Counted from the first letter of the stretch, positions 22,180 to 33,960 are shown. The stretch is 64,000 bases of DNA from Pogonophryne albipinna (GCA_028583405.1 CM053256.1:1420424-1484423), one strand, 5' to 3'. Made by a program: numbers and translations. Notes: generated from the letters alone by a model not told the origin.

Positions 22180-22455
22180 ACTTGGTGTACCGTTATTATC
22201 TTTTCAATGTTCACACGGCATCTATTGCACGTCTGTCCGTCCTGGGAGAGGGATCCCTCCTCTGTTGCTCTCCCTGAGGTTTCTTCCATTTCCCCCACAT
22301 TAACTGGGGGGTTTATTTGGGATGTTTTCCTTGTCCGATGTGAGGGTCTGAGGACAGAGGGTGTCATATTCTGTATACAAACTGTAGAGCCCCCTGAGAC
22401 AAATGTAAATTGAGTGTTATTGGGCTATACAAATACCTTTCATTGATTGAAATTG
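22180..22455 (+). mobile_element. L2 3' UTR fragment, plus strand, same family as the 4.7-7.5 kb element
   Basis: The sequence from ATTATCTTTTCAATG through GCATCTATTGCACGTCTGTC, GAGGGATCCCTCCTCTGTTG, GATGTGAGGGTCTGAGGACA and TTATTGGGCTATACAAATAC to ATTGATTGAAATTG is the reverse complement, with scattered changes, of the 3' UTR at about 4728-5000. The copy is severely 5'-truncated and holds no coding sequence. The matching tail (ATTG-type) supports the same family. Confidence 0.85.
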
Positions 22456-22529
22456 AGCTACTTTAGTGGTTGCTGAAGAGCTCTCCTGCTTGACTGTATC
22501 ATGATATTGAATCTAAGTATCCAGATCGA

Positions 22530-22795
22530 GCAGGAAGACAGAGATGCACACAGAGAGTCAGTTAAAGTTAAGTTTGTCAGAGAGACACGGCGCGCCCCTC
22601 CCTCCTTCACGCGCCTCTCGGGCTCCTAGCAGCTCCTCAGATCAGCTCGAGGACATTCCGGGAACCATCTGTTTCCGGCAGAGCGCTGGGCGCGGGGCAC
22701 GCAGGAAGCGAGGCTTACAAATTTGCGAGGAAAGGTGGTTGTCTGCCAATGTGCTTGTTGTGAGATCTCGCCCTCCCCCCCCCCCCCCCCCCACA
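22530..22795. promoter_or_regulatory. CpG-rich block ending in a poly-C run
   Basis: GACACGGCGCGCCCCTCC, CACGCGCCTCTCGGGC, AGCGCTGGGCGCGGGGCACG and neighbouring DNA keep many CpGs, then a C homopolymer of roughly 18 bases starts near 22773. It follows the L2 fragment directly. It could be a promoter or orphan CpG island. No splice donor of quality follows within the block. Confidence 0.35.
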
Positions 22796-23270
22796 CTCCC
22801 CCTCCTCTCCACTTGAATTTATATCTGTTGTGTCGTACCTAACAGGAGAAATTGAAGTGTTGCAGAACGGAACCTAATAACTCTGCACGAGGAGAGGGTG
22901 TCATATTAGTGTTCATTGTACAGATAAATCACTGATGAAGAGGCTGGGAAACTGGCTGTGTTCACTTTACCTGTTCAGAGCATCAGAAGAAGCAGTAAAG
23001 GCTGGTCCACACATCACAGGTGTTCAGGAAGCTGTGTATGTGAGAGGAAGAGTGAGGAGACGTAGTGTCAAGTGAACTGGCCTAGAGACACACTAACCTC
23101 CACCTCTCTGATGAGAAGCGCCCGGGGCATCTGCAGAAAAGACAGTAATGTTGCACTGTAGAGAGGATATGAACTTGGCACCAGTTTGAATCTAATTTAA
23201 ATCTGATAAATTCTTCCATCGTCTTTCATTTTACTTGAAACTATAGGAGAAAAACTAAATGTATAATATT
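22796..23270. other. Non-coding DNA
   Basis: No exon or known repeat recognised between the CpG-rich block and the next retroposon tail. Confidence 0.4.
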
Positions 23271-23420
23271 CTTTTTTTTTTAAAACCTTTATTTAACCAT
23301 TGAGATCATTGTTCTCTTTTTCAAGGGAGACCTGTCCAACATGGCAGCAAGTAGGTTACAACATGAACATAAAACAACAGATAACACAAAAGGACATCGT
23401 ATTTACAGGGCTACATTCAC
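23271..23420 (-). mobile_element. Fish LINE 3' end with poly(A), minus strand
   Basis: On the minus strand this reads TGCTGCCATGTTGGACAGGT, CTCCCTTGAAAAAGAGAACA, ATCTCAATGGTTAAATAAAG and then a poly(A), the ending of a common teleost LINE (GTCTCTTGAAAAAGAGAT, then TTAAATAAAGG). Only the last 150 or so bases are recognisable. Confidence 0.6.
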
Positions 23421-23555
23421 ATACCTAGAGACATTGACAAGTACCAACAGTATCAAGTATCATTGCACCTATCCGAGCTTTGAAAACAGGCAGTGGAACC
23501 AATTTGCTCATTTTCAAATACTACTATATTTGTTGCCCTAATATCTCAATCTTAA

Positions 23556-23935
23556 AGGTGGGGTAGGTCATTTTGGAGAAACCAGCTCGAGTGCGCTAGA
23601 ATTTGAAAATACACAGCCGGAAAAAATCTGCCACTTCCTTACAGAGCCCCTCCTCCAACACACACGAACGCACACATGACCAATGAGGGCACGAGATAAG
23701 TTTGTGCACAGATGGAAGGCTGACAGGCAGGTAGGCCATCCAGTTACTTTAGCCGGGCCGGCTCAGATGATTGGTCGTGCTTTTTACAGCGCTACGGCTT
23801 CCACTGATAACATTTTTATGGATTTTTTGTCAAAGCACTTAAGATATTCATTGCTATCGGGATGTTAAGAGCATTCCATGGAATATAACAAAAAGTGTAT
23901 CTCGAGCCGGTTTCTCAGACTTACCTACCCCACCT
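23556..23935. mobile_element. Non-autonomous TTAA-specific DNA transposon (Kolobok-like MITE), 380 bp
   Basis: The ends are perfect inverted repeats, AGGTGGGGTAGGT at 23556-23568 and ACCTACCCCACCT at 23923-23935, with weaker similarity further in (GAGAAACC and GGTTTCTC). Both ends are flanked by TTAA (23552-23555 and 23936-23939), the target duplication. TTAA duplications occur in piggyBac and Kolobok; the 5'-AGG terminus fits Kolobok (5'-RRG) better. The interior is non-coding, so movement would need a transposase from elsewhere. Confidence 0.85.
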
Positions 23936-23939
23936 TTAA

Positions 23940-25039
23940 GCCACAAAATATCAACATTGCTATGATTGATTGAAATGATTGACCATTGGTGTTTTCACAT
24001 ATTTAGACGATGGTTTAAAGAAAGGAAAAAGAAGATGAACTGTAATGTTTGTCTAATGTGGGTTAAGCCAGCTAAATCACTATATTGCAGCTTTTAAACC
24101 CAGCTGCAATATAAGTTGTATAACAATATCCAAAATCTAAGTTAATATCTAGTCTTATTGATATCAATGCAATCTCCAAATAATTCTCTGCCCTCATGTT
24201 AACATTCTTTCAGTGAGATCGCTGTGCTCTAATACAGAGCATTGTCTTCAGTAGGGTGACACTGCTTTGGGTCCGATCCAGAAACATGATGAGATCTCCT
24301 ATTGCTCCCACTTCAGGGAGCCAGTCGTCGTGTCCCCCCCCCCCCCCCACCCTGTGAAGTTGAGAGGACGTGTCCTGCAGATGCATCACCTGAGACCAAA
24401 GGAGTCTGCAGACACTTCACAGGGAGAGGAAAGTGTTAACAGCATCATAGCCCGAGGCCGAGGAAAGGGCTCTGTATTAGCGTGTGAACAGGACGTGATC
24501 TTTCTGCATTGTTTATATGATTTTCACTGTTGCTGCTTATTCATGGTTTCAATTTCCACTTGTTAAGGATGGCTGGGAGACAAACTTCCCATACTTGTTT
24601 TGAGAGCTGCATTGAGATCAAATTGTTCATAAAACAGTAAAATAATTGCACACTTTATAAGCCTTTTTAAATATATGAATTTCCTGTTTTTCATATTAAA
24701 ATGAATATCTGTATATTTTGGACATTGAAACACATATCCTTGAACTTTGAGGGACTGGTAGGGATATGTTTCCCCTACTTTTGGATTTGTTTAATAAATA
24801 AGCAAATCATTTAGAAAATGTAGATTAATCAATAATGAAAATAATTGTTAGTTACAGTCTTAATGTTTTTGTTAAATGCACAAAGGCAGAATTCTTGTTT
24901 GACATTGTCAACATTTAAAATATTTTCTTCTGCGTCTTTTCGGAACACTACAACTCAAGAAATCATGAAATGATTGATAAACAAATCAGTTGCTCATTCT
25001 CAGCATGTTGTACTTTTCTCTGAGCTTACAAACAACACG
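23940..25039. other. AT-rich non-coding DNA
   Basis: No gene or named repeat. A poly-C run of about 15 lies near 24334. The frame at 24267-24566 has no domain. Confidence 0.4.
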
Positions 25040-25245
25040 TGTAAGAGAAATTAGAACAAATGTATCGATGATAAACACGGCTGCAAAGGTGTATCCGGTT
25101 ACAATGCCAATTAGCAGTAACCGCCAGCTTTCAAACAGGTCTGGCAATTAGCGCTTTGATCTGTGACTTTTCAAAGTAGCATGAGACAACAGATCTTACT
25201 ATTATAGTTTTCTGTGGGACGATTTGCATTTCAGTCAACATTCTG
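25040..25245. promoter_or_regulatory. Candidate conserved non-coding element
   Basis: Repeat-poor, balanced DNA with CGATGATAAACACGGCTGCA, CCAATTAGCAGTAACCGCCA and GGCAATTAGCGCTTTGATCT. Two AATTAGC cores lie 36 bases apart. CTTTGATCT resembles a TCF/LEF site. The call is from motif content only. Confidence 0.35.
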
Positions 25246-26009
25246 CAAAGTTATACAAATCTCAAGATCACTTCAAGACACTCTTCCTTCTGAACAATTA
25301 CAATGGCTTTATTGTAATGACGGTCATGATAGACCTCTAAAAAAACCTCTGACGTGTTTCAGCTCCCTAACCTGACTGTGCCATTCAAATAAAAACAATT
25401 CACCTGCTCAAATAGTGTGTCTTGGTGCGTTCTTTTATGTTCTGTATCTGGTTGTGTCCTTATCCAGAGACTATCCCTTTTTGGTCCAGGAAGAGCTCCT
25501 ACCAAAAAGAAATGATTTGATTTCTGCAAGATTATTTAATGGCTCTAAAGGAAAAGTCTTGAAAATCTGCACGAATACAAACTTAATTAACAGAAATAAT
25601 AGGTATGAGGTCAAATGCAAAGAATATAATGGACATATATCATTTCTTTAGCTTTGAAGAAAGGCTGCTAATGACCAGGTAACCTAACCTTTTTGCTGCA
25701 AAGCCTTTGATGATGAAGTGTTTATTTTTTCCAACCCTTGTGTTTTCTCACAACGACTATGTATGTTTCTCTTTGCCATATTGCAGAGGCTCGGAGAAGA
25801 ATGTTATCACATTTGGAGAGTGATATTGATTAATGAGAACCTTTTTGTCACACACCGAGGCTACGGGAGACTGATCACTGAAGATCAAAACAAAGGAGAG
25901 AGCCAGGTAAGAGCAAACAAGGAGGAACAATAAGTGCAACTGACAGTGGTAGACGCAGTGTCGTTAGCCAGAAGACGACTGGAGAGATAACGGGGGGGGG
26001 GGAAGAAAC
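25246..26009. other. AT-rich non-coding DNA
   Basis: Open frames of 60-80 codons without domains or supporting splice sites. Nothing else recognised. Confidence 0.4.
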
Positions 26010-26215
26010 TTGCAAAGTAAAACAGAAAGTACCACAGAGAAGGATGGAAGTGGTAGAAACGGAGGAAAGGAGAGAGAACGAGGAAGGAAAAGGGGGAAGG
26101 AGGGATAATTGCATTAGAAAGAAGAGATGGCCAAAAGGAAGGAAATGATTAGAGGAGAAGGGACTGATATCCGATAGAGTGAAGGAGGGATGGAGGAGGG
26201 GATGGGCGGGAGAGG
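26010..26215 (+). repeat. Polypurine tract
   Basis: GA-rich plus strand (GGAGAGAGAACGAGGAAGGA and similar), preceded by a G-run near 25993. It gives a serine/proline-rich chance frame on the minus strand. Confidence 0.65.
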
Positions 26216-28061
26216 AAGGCTCACTTACCGCCCGCCGTTCAATATATACTGACACTCTCTCTCTGTGTCAATACACAAACATGCCAAGTGTGTGTGTGTG
26301 TGTGTGGGGGGGGGGGTGTGTGTGTGTTGGTATAGCTCTGTTAATCCTAGTCTAGCAACCTATCTCTCTTGTCCCATCGGGGGTCTCAGAGGAGCGTTCA
26401 TGTCAGTCTCGCTCACTCCCTGTGTCGCATTTCGTCTCAAACTTCCACGTTGCTTTCTCCAGTTTCAAGTCGCCTTTTACACGAGATAAAGAGAGTCTAT
26501 TGTGCTTTTGGGGGTTTTCCCTTTCCTATAGTGTGTTATAGGCTTTAGTGCATGTAAATGGGTAGCAAAGGATAACATCTCTGTGTCCCCTCCAGAGTTT
26601 CTCTCCCACTCATGGACACACAATATACCAAATTAAATTAAAAAAAAAGGTAAATATGTGAGAAAATATCATTTGGTTGAAGTATTGCTGAGCTGAACAG
26701 ATATCCAGGCCTACACATTTTATTAGACAGAATTAATGAAACAAATATGTTTGGTAAAAATGCAAAAGAAAAATATATAATTAGTGAATATGTTGGGCTT
26801 TTTTTAATCATAAGAATTAGGATTAAAAGAATGGCCTACAATTTCCTGAATCATATCACAATTGCAAAAACGGTCAAAATAACCCCAATTATTTTGTTCA
26901 AATCATACAGCCCGACTCGCATTAGTTTGATCCATGCCTATTAACATTAACGTTGGCTGAATGCCTTTGACAAAACATGACACTATTTAATTATGGTTAG
27001 TTGATGTTAGTCTCTCATCCTCTCTTTGTTCTTCTCTCTGTTTCCCGTGCTTCTTCTTCTTTATTTCACCTTGTATTTATCTTGCCTCAAAGTTATACTA
27101 TCTGGCCACATATCTCCTGTGCCTCGCCATCTATCAACTCCCTCCCTCCCTCCCACCTCTTTCCAGGACGGCCTACCTTTTTGTCATTGACCCCTGCCCT
27201 GGGTGTCTGGGCATTGACTGGCTCTCTCCGTGTCACTGGAGCTCCCTGTCAATACTTACCAGGTTTGGCCACCCTCTGCGCTGTGGTCAGAGAGTGGGGG
27301 AGAGAGGGAGACACACGAGATGCTCCACAGCACCGGGAGATAACATAAAAATGAATGAGAGGGAGAGTAAAACAAAGAGGGATGGAGAAGAAAATGATGG
27401 AGGGAGGCAGTGTGTGAAGCAGCCGTATGAGGTTGTTATACTTTAGGAGAGCACTCTGGGTTTCTGGCATGCGAAGCTTTACAGTGTGTGAGCTCCAGAA
27501 ACAGGACAACACCACCTTAATCTGACCCTAATATCTGCAGCCATCACATACAATACTCTGTTTGTCGACCAATTATTTAACATGAAAACAATTTGTGGCA
27601 AAAGACAGAAGATTAGCTTTAAAGCTAATGCTAACTGTGGATAGAACATCTCTGTTGTGCCAAAAAACGCCTAATTTTATCACAACTTGAGACGAAATGA
27701 TTGAATTACATCTCACTATTTGCACAAATGAAACTTCATTAAACTATGAGATATCACTTAACTCTTCGTCTAAATCAATGCTGCCTGTAAAGCATCGACC
27801 TGGTGGATTTTCATGTTCTTTTTTTGTACAGTATATCTGCCCTTTTTTTATTTGTTATTCTTTATCTATTTGGGGTCACATTATATTAAAAGTACAGTTT
27901 TGTAAATCGTATATTTTTTAGAGACCCGAAAATGACAAATGAAATACCAAACAAAATTAGGGTTAGGGTTAAAAAATGTGTCAAATAAAATAAAAACGAA
28001 AAAGTACAGGGGTTGTTTGAAATGACACATATCTACGCATGTATGTACTCATGCATCTACT

Positions 28062-28064
<3 letters not shown>
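26216..28064. other. Non-coding DNA with short GT and CT simple repeats
   Basis: Contains a (GT)n/G-run at 26289-26326, a CT-rich stretch at 27010-27060 and a repeat-poor part with AACATTAACGTTGGCTGAAT (26943-26962). A short telomere-like GGGTTAGGGTTA lies near 27959. No supported exon. Confidence 0.4.
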
Positions 28065-28140
<76 letters not shown>

Positions 28141-28295
28141 GTATGTATACATGCACATCGACATACATATGCACAAATATATATATATATATATACACAA
28201 ACATGTACGTACACAGACATTCACACATATACACATACACCTATATGCATACATATCAACACACATATACACATACATACACACCCATACATATA
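28065..28295 (+). repeat. Compound microsatellite: (AC)36, (AT)n and (CATA)n
   Basis: An uninterrupted AC run of about 72 bases is followed by TATG/CATA-type units, an AT run (about 28177-28196) and a decayed ACATAC region to about 28295. Open frames across it are pure repeat. Confidence 0.95.
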
Positions 28296-29477
28296 CATTC
28301 AATCGGTGTATAGAAAGTGTATATCTGCCCTTTTTTTATTGCATTTCAATTATATATTCACCAGGAAATGCACATTAATAAGGATTTCTGTTAATATAAC
28401 AATGTTACCTGCACTCTTTTAATTATATTAAAAACAGCAGTATAGTTGCAAAAGACACAGCATAGGACAGTAATACTGTATGCTACAATATCAGCAATAA
28501 CACACATGTCTTAGACATGGCTGTAATTAGTACTACTCGGAAAATACAGATATTATTAGCTTCTTATGTAAAGAAAGAAACTATAATGCTCTTCATATAC
28601 GAAAATATCAATATTTAATATTCAATATTATCAATGTTTCAATTTTTAAAGTGACACTTAGTGCAGAAAACAATTTGTCAATGTATTCATAATGTTGTAT
28701 ATATCGTAATATATGATAATTATTATATTATAATGATCATATATTGTATTTCTAAGGTTAACATCGATGTTGCTTTGGTCAGACATGTATTATATGAAGC
28801 AAGGTATACTGACTGAAGGACTGAATCAAAAAGTGTTTTGTTTAGATTACAGAGCCCGTTATAATCTTTATCTTAAACCTATATCTCAATTATAGGCGAT
28901 AAATCAAGCTTATGTACTAGCGTGTATGCAAACTCATCACTATTGATGAATTAGCTATATGTATCATGATGTCAGTCGAATAAATGAACTGGTTATAGCA
29001 TACAGAGCTGCCCAGTCAGAAAAAGTTAGAAATGTACAGAACATGTTGTCCGGCATCAGGGATTTGTGTATCAGCTGATATTGGCGGCTGTTTTTGAGCG
29101 GTGTGTGCGAGCTAAAGCCAAACGGCACCACAACAGATTTAGCATTAGTGCGCTGACGGCTTTATTCGTGCTGTTCATTCTCCTTGATGAAGATAGATGT
29201 GTTGAATATTCACAGTGCACACTCAGGTCAACAATAATAAGTAGATGCGAGGCCCCCAGTCATAGATGTCATGCTGTACATCCTCATCCAGATTCATACA
29301 GTATCATTTATAAACTCAGTGTGAGCGTCACTCCCTATTTTACAGTCCACTCCATCTGCGGCACGCTCGGCCTCCCGTTCCCTCTTTCCTCTTTACTCTT
29401 TTCATTTCCTCTAATCTCTCACTCTCCCTTGCTCTGCCTCCGTGTCACTTTGATTTCCCTATCCACTGGCCTGTGGG

Positions 29478-29478
<1 letters not shown>
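28296..29478. other. AT-rich non-coding DNA
   Basis: High A+T with ATATAT-rich segments (28690-28760). The frame at 29066-29536 ends in the GT array and has no recognised domain. Confidence 0.4.

Positions 29479-29533
<55 letters not shown>
29479..29533 (+). repeat. (TG)27 microsatellite
   Basis: An uninterrupted TG run of about 55 bases. Confidence 0.95.
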
Positions 29534-29535
<2 letters not shown>

Positions 29536-30104
29536 GGGAAAAAGAGAATGTATGTGTGTATCTGTGTTGTCTGTTAAGAGAGCATGACTTAATTGTGTGA
29601 AGCAGTTGCGTCCTTTAGTTCATCAGTATATGTGACATTAGAGTCACATGTCTCGTGTTATCCACGTACCAGTTTCTATCTTGGTTGCAGGTGTCCCGAT
29701 TCATTCCCTGCTTTGTTTAAACTATATTTATATGGGTATCAGCATGAGCCTTTCATTCATATGGTTGTCTAAGCATATGATCGTGCACATGACTGTGTGT
29801 CCGTGCATGCGTGTGCGCCTGCCAGGCTGCGTTTCATGAATATGTTTTTGTGGATGTGAATGTGTGTGTGCACGGACGCCTCTGCGCCTGGGCTCCAGCC
29901 TGGATGGGCCCGTCTATATGAGAGTAGACAGTGTGCGCGTGGAGAGCAGGGGAGTGAGAAGGACGTAGCGGCAGTAGAGGGGGGGAGGCAGCGCCAGGCC
30001 GAGGGGCCCCCCTCTCGTAGACAGTTTGACTGATGACATGCATTAAACAGTTAATCTGTCTGATTGAATGTTTGCTTCCTCCAAATTGAAACATTAAACA
30101 ACAA

Positions 30105-30420
30105 GGCGAGAGAGAGAGGGAGGGGAGAGCCCGAAGAGGAGAGAGGGATATGGCTTCATCTATTGCCCAAATCATGCAAAGCATGAGACTGGAATATATA
30201 ATACTGTCCTGTGAGCTGGAGAGGGGGAGCGAGAGCAGGAGAGAGATTGGAAGGGACAGAGAGAGGAGTGTGAATGAGGGAAAGAGAAAACGAGTGAGGG
30301 AGAGAGATGAGAATGGAAAGGCTCTGGGTAGGTGGAGGGGAGAGAAGGGTTAGCGGGGGAGAGAGGAAAGAGAGAAAGGGATCAGTGAGATGGAGAGGAT
30401 ACAGCAGAATAGGCCCGTAG
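30105..30420 (+). repeat. Polypurine tract
   Basis: Over 300 bases dominated by G and A (GAGAGAGAGGGAGGGGAGAG, GGGGAGCGAGAGCAGGAGAG and similar). It ends where a balanced, repeat-poor segment begins. Confidence 0.7.
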
Positions 30421-30600
30421 AGAGAAGCTCTGCAGAGCCAAAGTTCTCTTTAGCTGACAGTCCGGCGGAGACTAAAGCAAAGATTAAACAGCATCACTTT
30501 GAAAGGATTATGTCGGCATTATAAAGAGAGGAGCGCTTTAACAATTAGCACAATTCTTTCCCTTTTGTACCTCACACAGACGCAGCCTTAAACAGAAACA
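30421..30600. promoter_or_regulatory. Candidate conserved non-coding element
   Basis: Balanced DNA with AGTCCGGCGGAGACTAAAGC, AAAGGATTATGTCGGCATTA and GCGCTTTAACAATTAGCACA directly after a purine tract. TTAACAATTAG holds a homeodomain-type core. The call is inference from composition. Confidence 0.35.
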
Positions 30601-31436
30601 TGAATCTGTCCTTGTTGTCTGGCTTTGACAGGAAGAGAGGAGGCAGTTGTCACTATTTCCTAACCTGGTTTTACTTCCTGGGGTCGTGACCCCTCTCACG
30701 GAGCCCGGACCTCCTTATGTTGCCAGCTCTCTCGCTGCGGTGCTGACACAGAAAGCAAGGTGCCGCCTTCAGACGACATCATGCTCACAGATGACGTACA
30801 TGTATTAATATGATCTGTATATCTTTGTGGAAGTATGTCCTCAGCCAGGAAAACACATTTCTAATGTCATGAAAAATCACCCAAATAATGATTGATTCTC
30901 CAAAGCTAAGAGTTTTTTTTCGTTGATTGTTGTGTATTGCTTAAAAAAATCAAAGTCCTGCATCAGCGCGCTCAGTCTTCCGAGATGAATAATGAACTGG
31001 AATGAGTTTCATTCTCTTTTGAACTAGAAGGAAAATACTGATTAAATTGATACTGCCGCTTTTCTGCATATTTTTTAAAAGCGGGCAACATTGTTTTAGT
31101 GTGAAGCTTCTAGGTTGGGGGTTACTATAAGAAGTGCTGTCAACTTCCATGTTGCGCTTTCGACAGGAGAACCTCATTTTGACTATATATAAATGTCTGC
31201 ACCACAACACGTCGTGATGAAGAGTTAGTATTCCTCTCAGAGAGTGGGAGTTAGCTTAGCTTCCTTATGTTAGCATAGATTCCCTTATATACTCTTCTTC
31301 CAAGTGATAGTAAAAACCTGCTGAGTTATGAAACAAAGGATGTTTTTACTAGTATTACTACTCTCTATTACAATGGTCCAGTTGTGCTTATGGCAAATGA
31401 ACAAACTGTCAGAACTCAAAGCAAAGTAGTCCTTTC
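30601..31436. other. Non-coding DNA
   Basis: No exon or named repeat recognised. It ends where the L2 fragment begins. Confidence 0.4.
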
Positions 31437-31911
31437 TTCCAGAGCTCAGTGCAGTTCCGAATTGATTTTAAACTCCTTGTATTTGTTTTTAAAGCCCTAA
31501 ATGGGCTGGCTCCGGCTTATTTAGCAGAACTCCTCCATCGCTACAGCTGTAAGGTCGGCTGACCAGCTGCTGCTGGTAGTGCCCAAGACCAGGTTCGCAA
31601 CCCGAGGGCACCGAGCCTTCGCAGCAGCCGGCCCCAGGCTCTGGAATAGTCTGCCCCTCCATGTGAGGTCGGCCCGGACCCTAGGGGTTTTTAAACCTAC
31701 TCTTAAAACTCACTTCTTCTCCCTGGCCTTCTAGTCAGAGCGGAGCACGACTCCTGACATTTCCCTGTGTGTGATTTTTTATTTTTGCTGTTGTATTTGT
31801 TGTAAAGTCTTTTTATTGTAAAGTGTTTTTATTGTATGTACAGCACTTTGGCTCGACCAAAAATCGTTTTAAAAATGTGCTATATAAACAAAACTTGATT
31901 TGATTTGATTT
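31437..31911 (+). mobile_element. L2 retrotransposon 3' fragment, plus strand
   Basis: The coding remnant reads FRIDFKLLVFVFKALNGLAP and then AYLAELLHRYSCK before a stop. It matches the L2 C-terminal region, the equivalent of HWLPIEHRIEFKILLLAYKALNG at 5.3-6.0 kb. After a stop come in-frame-broken remnants (GTRAFAAAGPRLWNSLPLHV in another frame). The 3' UTR carries TACAGCACTTTGGCTCGACC and AATGTGCTATATAAACAAA, then a (TTGAT)n tail at 31895-31911. The copy is truncated and frameshifted. It belongs to a different L2 family from the element at 4.7 kb, judging by its tail. Confidence 0.85.
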
Positions 31912-33407
31912 AAACATGGAGTAACATGCGGATTGTTCAAATCCTAAATCGGGCTAAACTACACGTAACAATTTGGGCTCTTCCAGCTGGTTTACTGTCC
32001 GTTAGTCTTTGGGAGTTTAAATCATAACAGTTTTTAGGGCCCTTTCACACAGATATTACACCAATCAAATGACCAGCACATCCCGATAAACACATATCGA
32101 CCAAATAAGAACACAAGTCACTCGTATACACACTTATATATATAGTTGTTATCAGCATATGGTATTCTATATGTTTTTACAGGGCAGCAGATGAACACTT
32201 GAGCAGAAGGAGACTGACAGACAAACGATAGGTTGTCTTTTAACAGAGCTGTTGCCACAGAAATGTTGGTAGTAGATTGGGAGACATTGGGTGACCCCTA
32301 GCTGGTAATGTGATATGTCATTTAGCCTTAGCTCGACCCTGTCCCCTCCCAGGGTTCACAGCCGTCACCAGGCTCAAAATGGGCTTCCCTTCCCTTTGTC
32401 TCAAGTGCATATTCTCCTCCTCAAAATGACCATCATTTTCTCCCCGGCTGATTTTGGTCCAGCTGAGGTATAATTGCACAAACAGGTCTTGAAGAGCACA
32501 TAAGCTTAAAGCCACTTTACCCAGCCAACAGTCAGAGCAGTGAGAGAGGAGGAGAAGAAGACAAAAACAACAGGGGAAGATGAAACATTAATGGATAGGT
32601 TGCAGGATGGACGGATAAATTGATAGATCTTTTAGAGAAGGTCAAACTTCTGTGCCCACACGCGGGACCATCATGAAGAGAAGAGAAATTGATTGCCATT
32701 CACAAAGGCGCTGAAATGACTAGAGAAATTATTTTCTGGGAGAGCTGAGAGAAAGTGCAAACCTTTCTCACACGGTTTAAAACGGCTCGAGCAGACTGCT
32801 GTAAAGTGGAGTCGTTGGTGAGAAAGATCATTTAGTTGATCTTCAGATAGATCCTTACCGAGCCGACTGAATGCATGTCTGTGTGTACATGTATACATAC
32901 TGTACATGAAGAGGTAAATTATATGAGAATGTCCTTTTAAAAGAAACGTTATCCAAATTAAACCATAAAATCAGTTTTTCAATAACCTCATTTTCTGATC
33001 CGACGGACAGGGCAACATCATTTGTCACCGTCCAAAATTGTCCCATAATCCCTGCGTGAATACATGTTTTAGTCATTTGATACCACTATTGTCAAAGATT
33101 AGTTTTGTTTGGATACCGAAACAAATGGTGTTGTCAAATCATGGTGAAGTTTGGGAGAAAGAGTCATTACTCTCCTTGAGCAAAAACAAATATTGATTCA
33201 GGGAAATTTGCTCCGACAATTTATGCTGTCATTTCAAGGATGGAGGATGTCCTAGGTTAGACATTGTAATTCCTTTTGAGGCAAATGGGTTATTTGCTGG
33301 CTATATAAATACAATTCACCCCTACAATACTTGCATGCACATCTGTAGTGCAAAAAAACCTATAAGTCAGTCTTGCTTGTTCTGGCTTATCCTTGAATGA
33401 ATTAACT
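31912..33407. other. Non-coding DNA
   Basis: No supported exon. Short AT-rich and purine-rich parts (32540-32600) and a few CpG-bearing stretches. Nothing further recognised. Confidence 0.4.
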
Positions 33408-33460
33408 AAGGCAAGGCAAGGCAAGGCAAGGCAAGGCAAGGCAAGGCAAGGCAAGGCAAG
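33408..33460 (+). repeat. (GCAAG)n pentanucleotide array, L2 tail
   Basis: About ten and a half units of AAGGC/GCAAG. It is the retrotransposon's 3' terminal repeat and was probably made or lengthened at integration. Confidence 0.95.
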
Positions 33461-33957
33461 CTTATTTGTATAGCACTTTTCAACACAAGGCAATTCAAAG
33501 TGCTTTACAAAAAATGAAAGACATTAAGAAAAAGGCATTTAAAATCAGTCATTAAAAAGAAAAAATAATAAAATAAACATTAAAAGAAAAAATACATGGA
33601 TAAAAGTTACAGTGCAGTCTAAGATATGAATAGTTCAATTAAAAGCAGCGGCAAAAAGAAAAGTCTTCAGCCTGGATTTAAAAGTAGTCAGAGTTGCAGC
33701 GGACCTGCAGGTTTCTGGGAGTTTGTTCCAGATATTTGGAGCATAATAACTGAACGCTGCTTTTCCATGTTTAGTTCTGACTCTGGGGACAGAAAGCTGA
33801 CCAGTCCCTGAAGACCTGAGAGATCTGGATGGTTCATCATTTAGCAGGAGGTCAGAAATGTATTTTGGGCCTAAACCATTCAGTGCTTTATAAACCAACA
33901 GCAGTATTTTGAAATCTATTCTTTGACACACAGGAAGCCAGTGTAAAGACTTCACTA
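33408..33957 (-). mobile_element. L2 retrotransposon 3' fragment with (CCTTG)n tail, minus strand
   Basis: On the minus strand a frame from 33955 to 33635 encodes an intact L2 C-terminal segment: SLHWLPVCQRIDFKILLLVY, KALNGLGPKYISDLL, FSYYAPNIWNKLPETCRSA and FKSRLKTFLF. The 3' UTR follows with TTTGAATTGCCTTGTGTTGA and GTGCTATACAAATAAGCTTG. The element ends in about ten CCTTG units (33408-33460), a tail typical of one fish L2 group. Only this C-terminal part remains; RT and endonuclease are absent. Confidence 0.88.
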
Positions 33958-33960
33958 ACT

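Noticed and set aside
28013..28422. His/Thr- and Cys/Val-rich open frames over CA repeats (also at 35.7, 38.7, 53.8 and 56.4 kb)
   Set aside because: Dinucleotide repeats have no stops in any frame; these are artefacts.
33408..33460. CRISPR-like or regulatory direct repeat
   Set aside because: The 5-base unit without spacers is the tail of an L2 retrotransposon.
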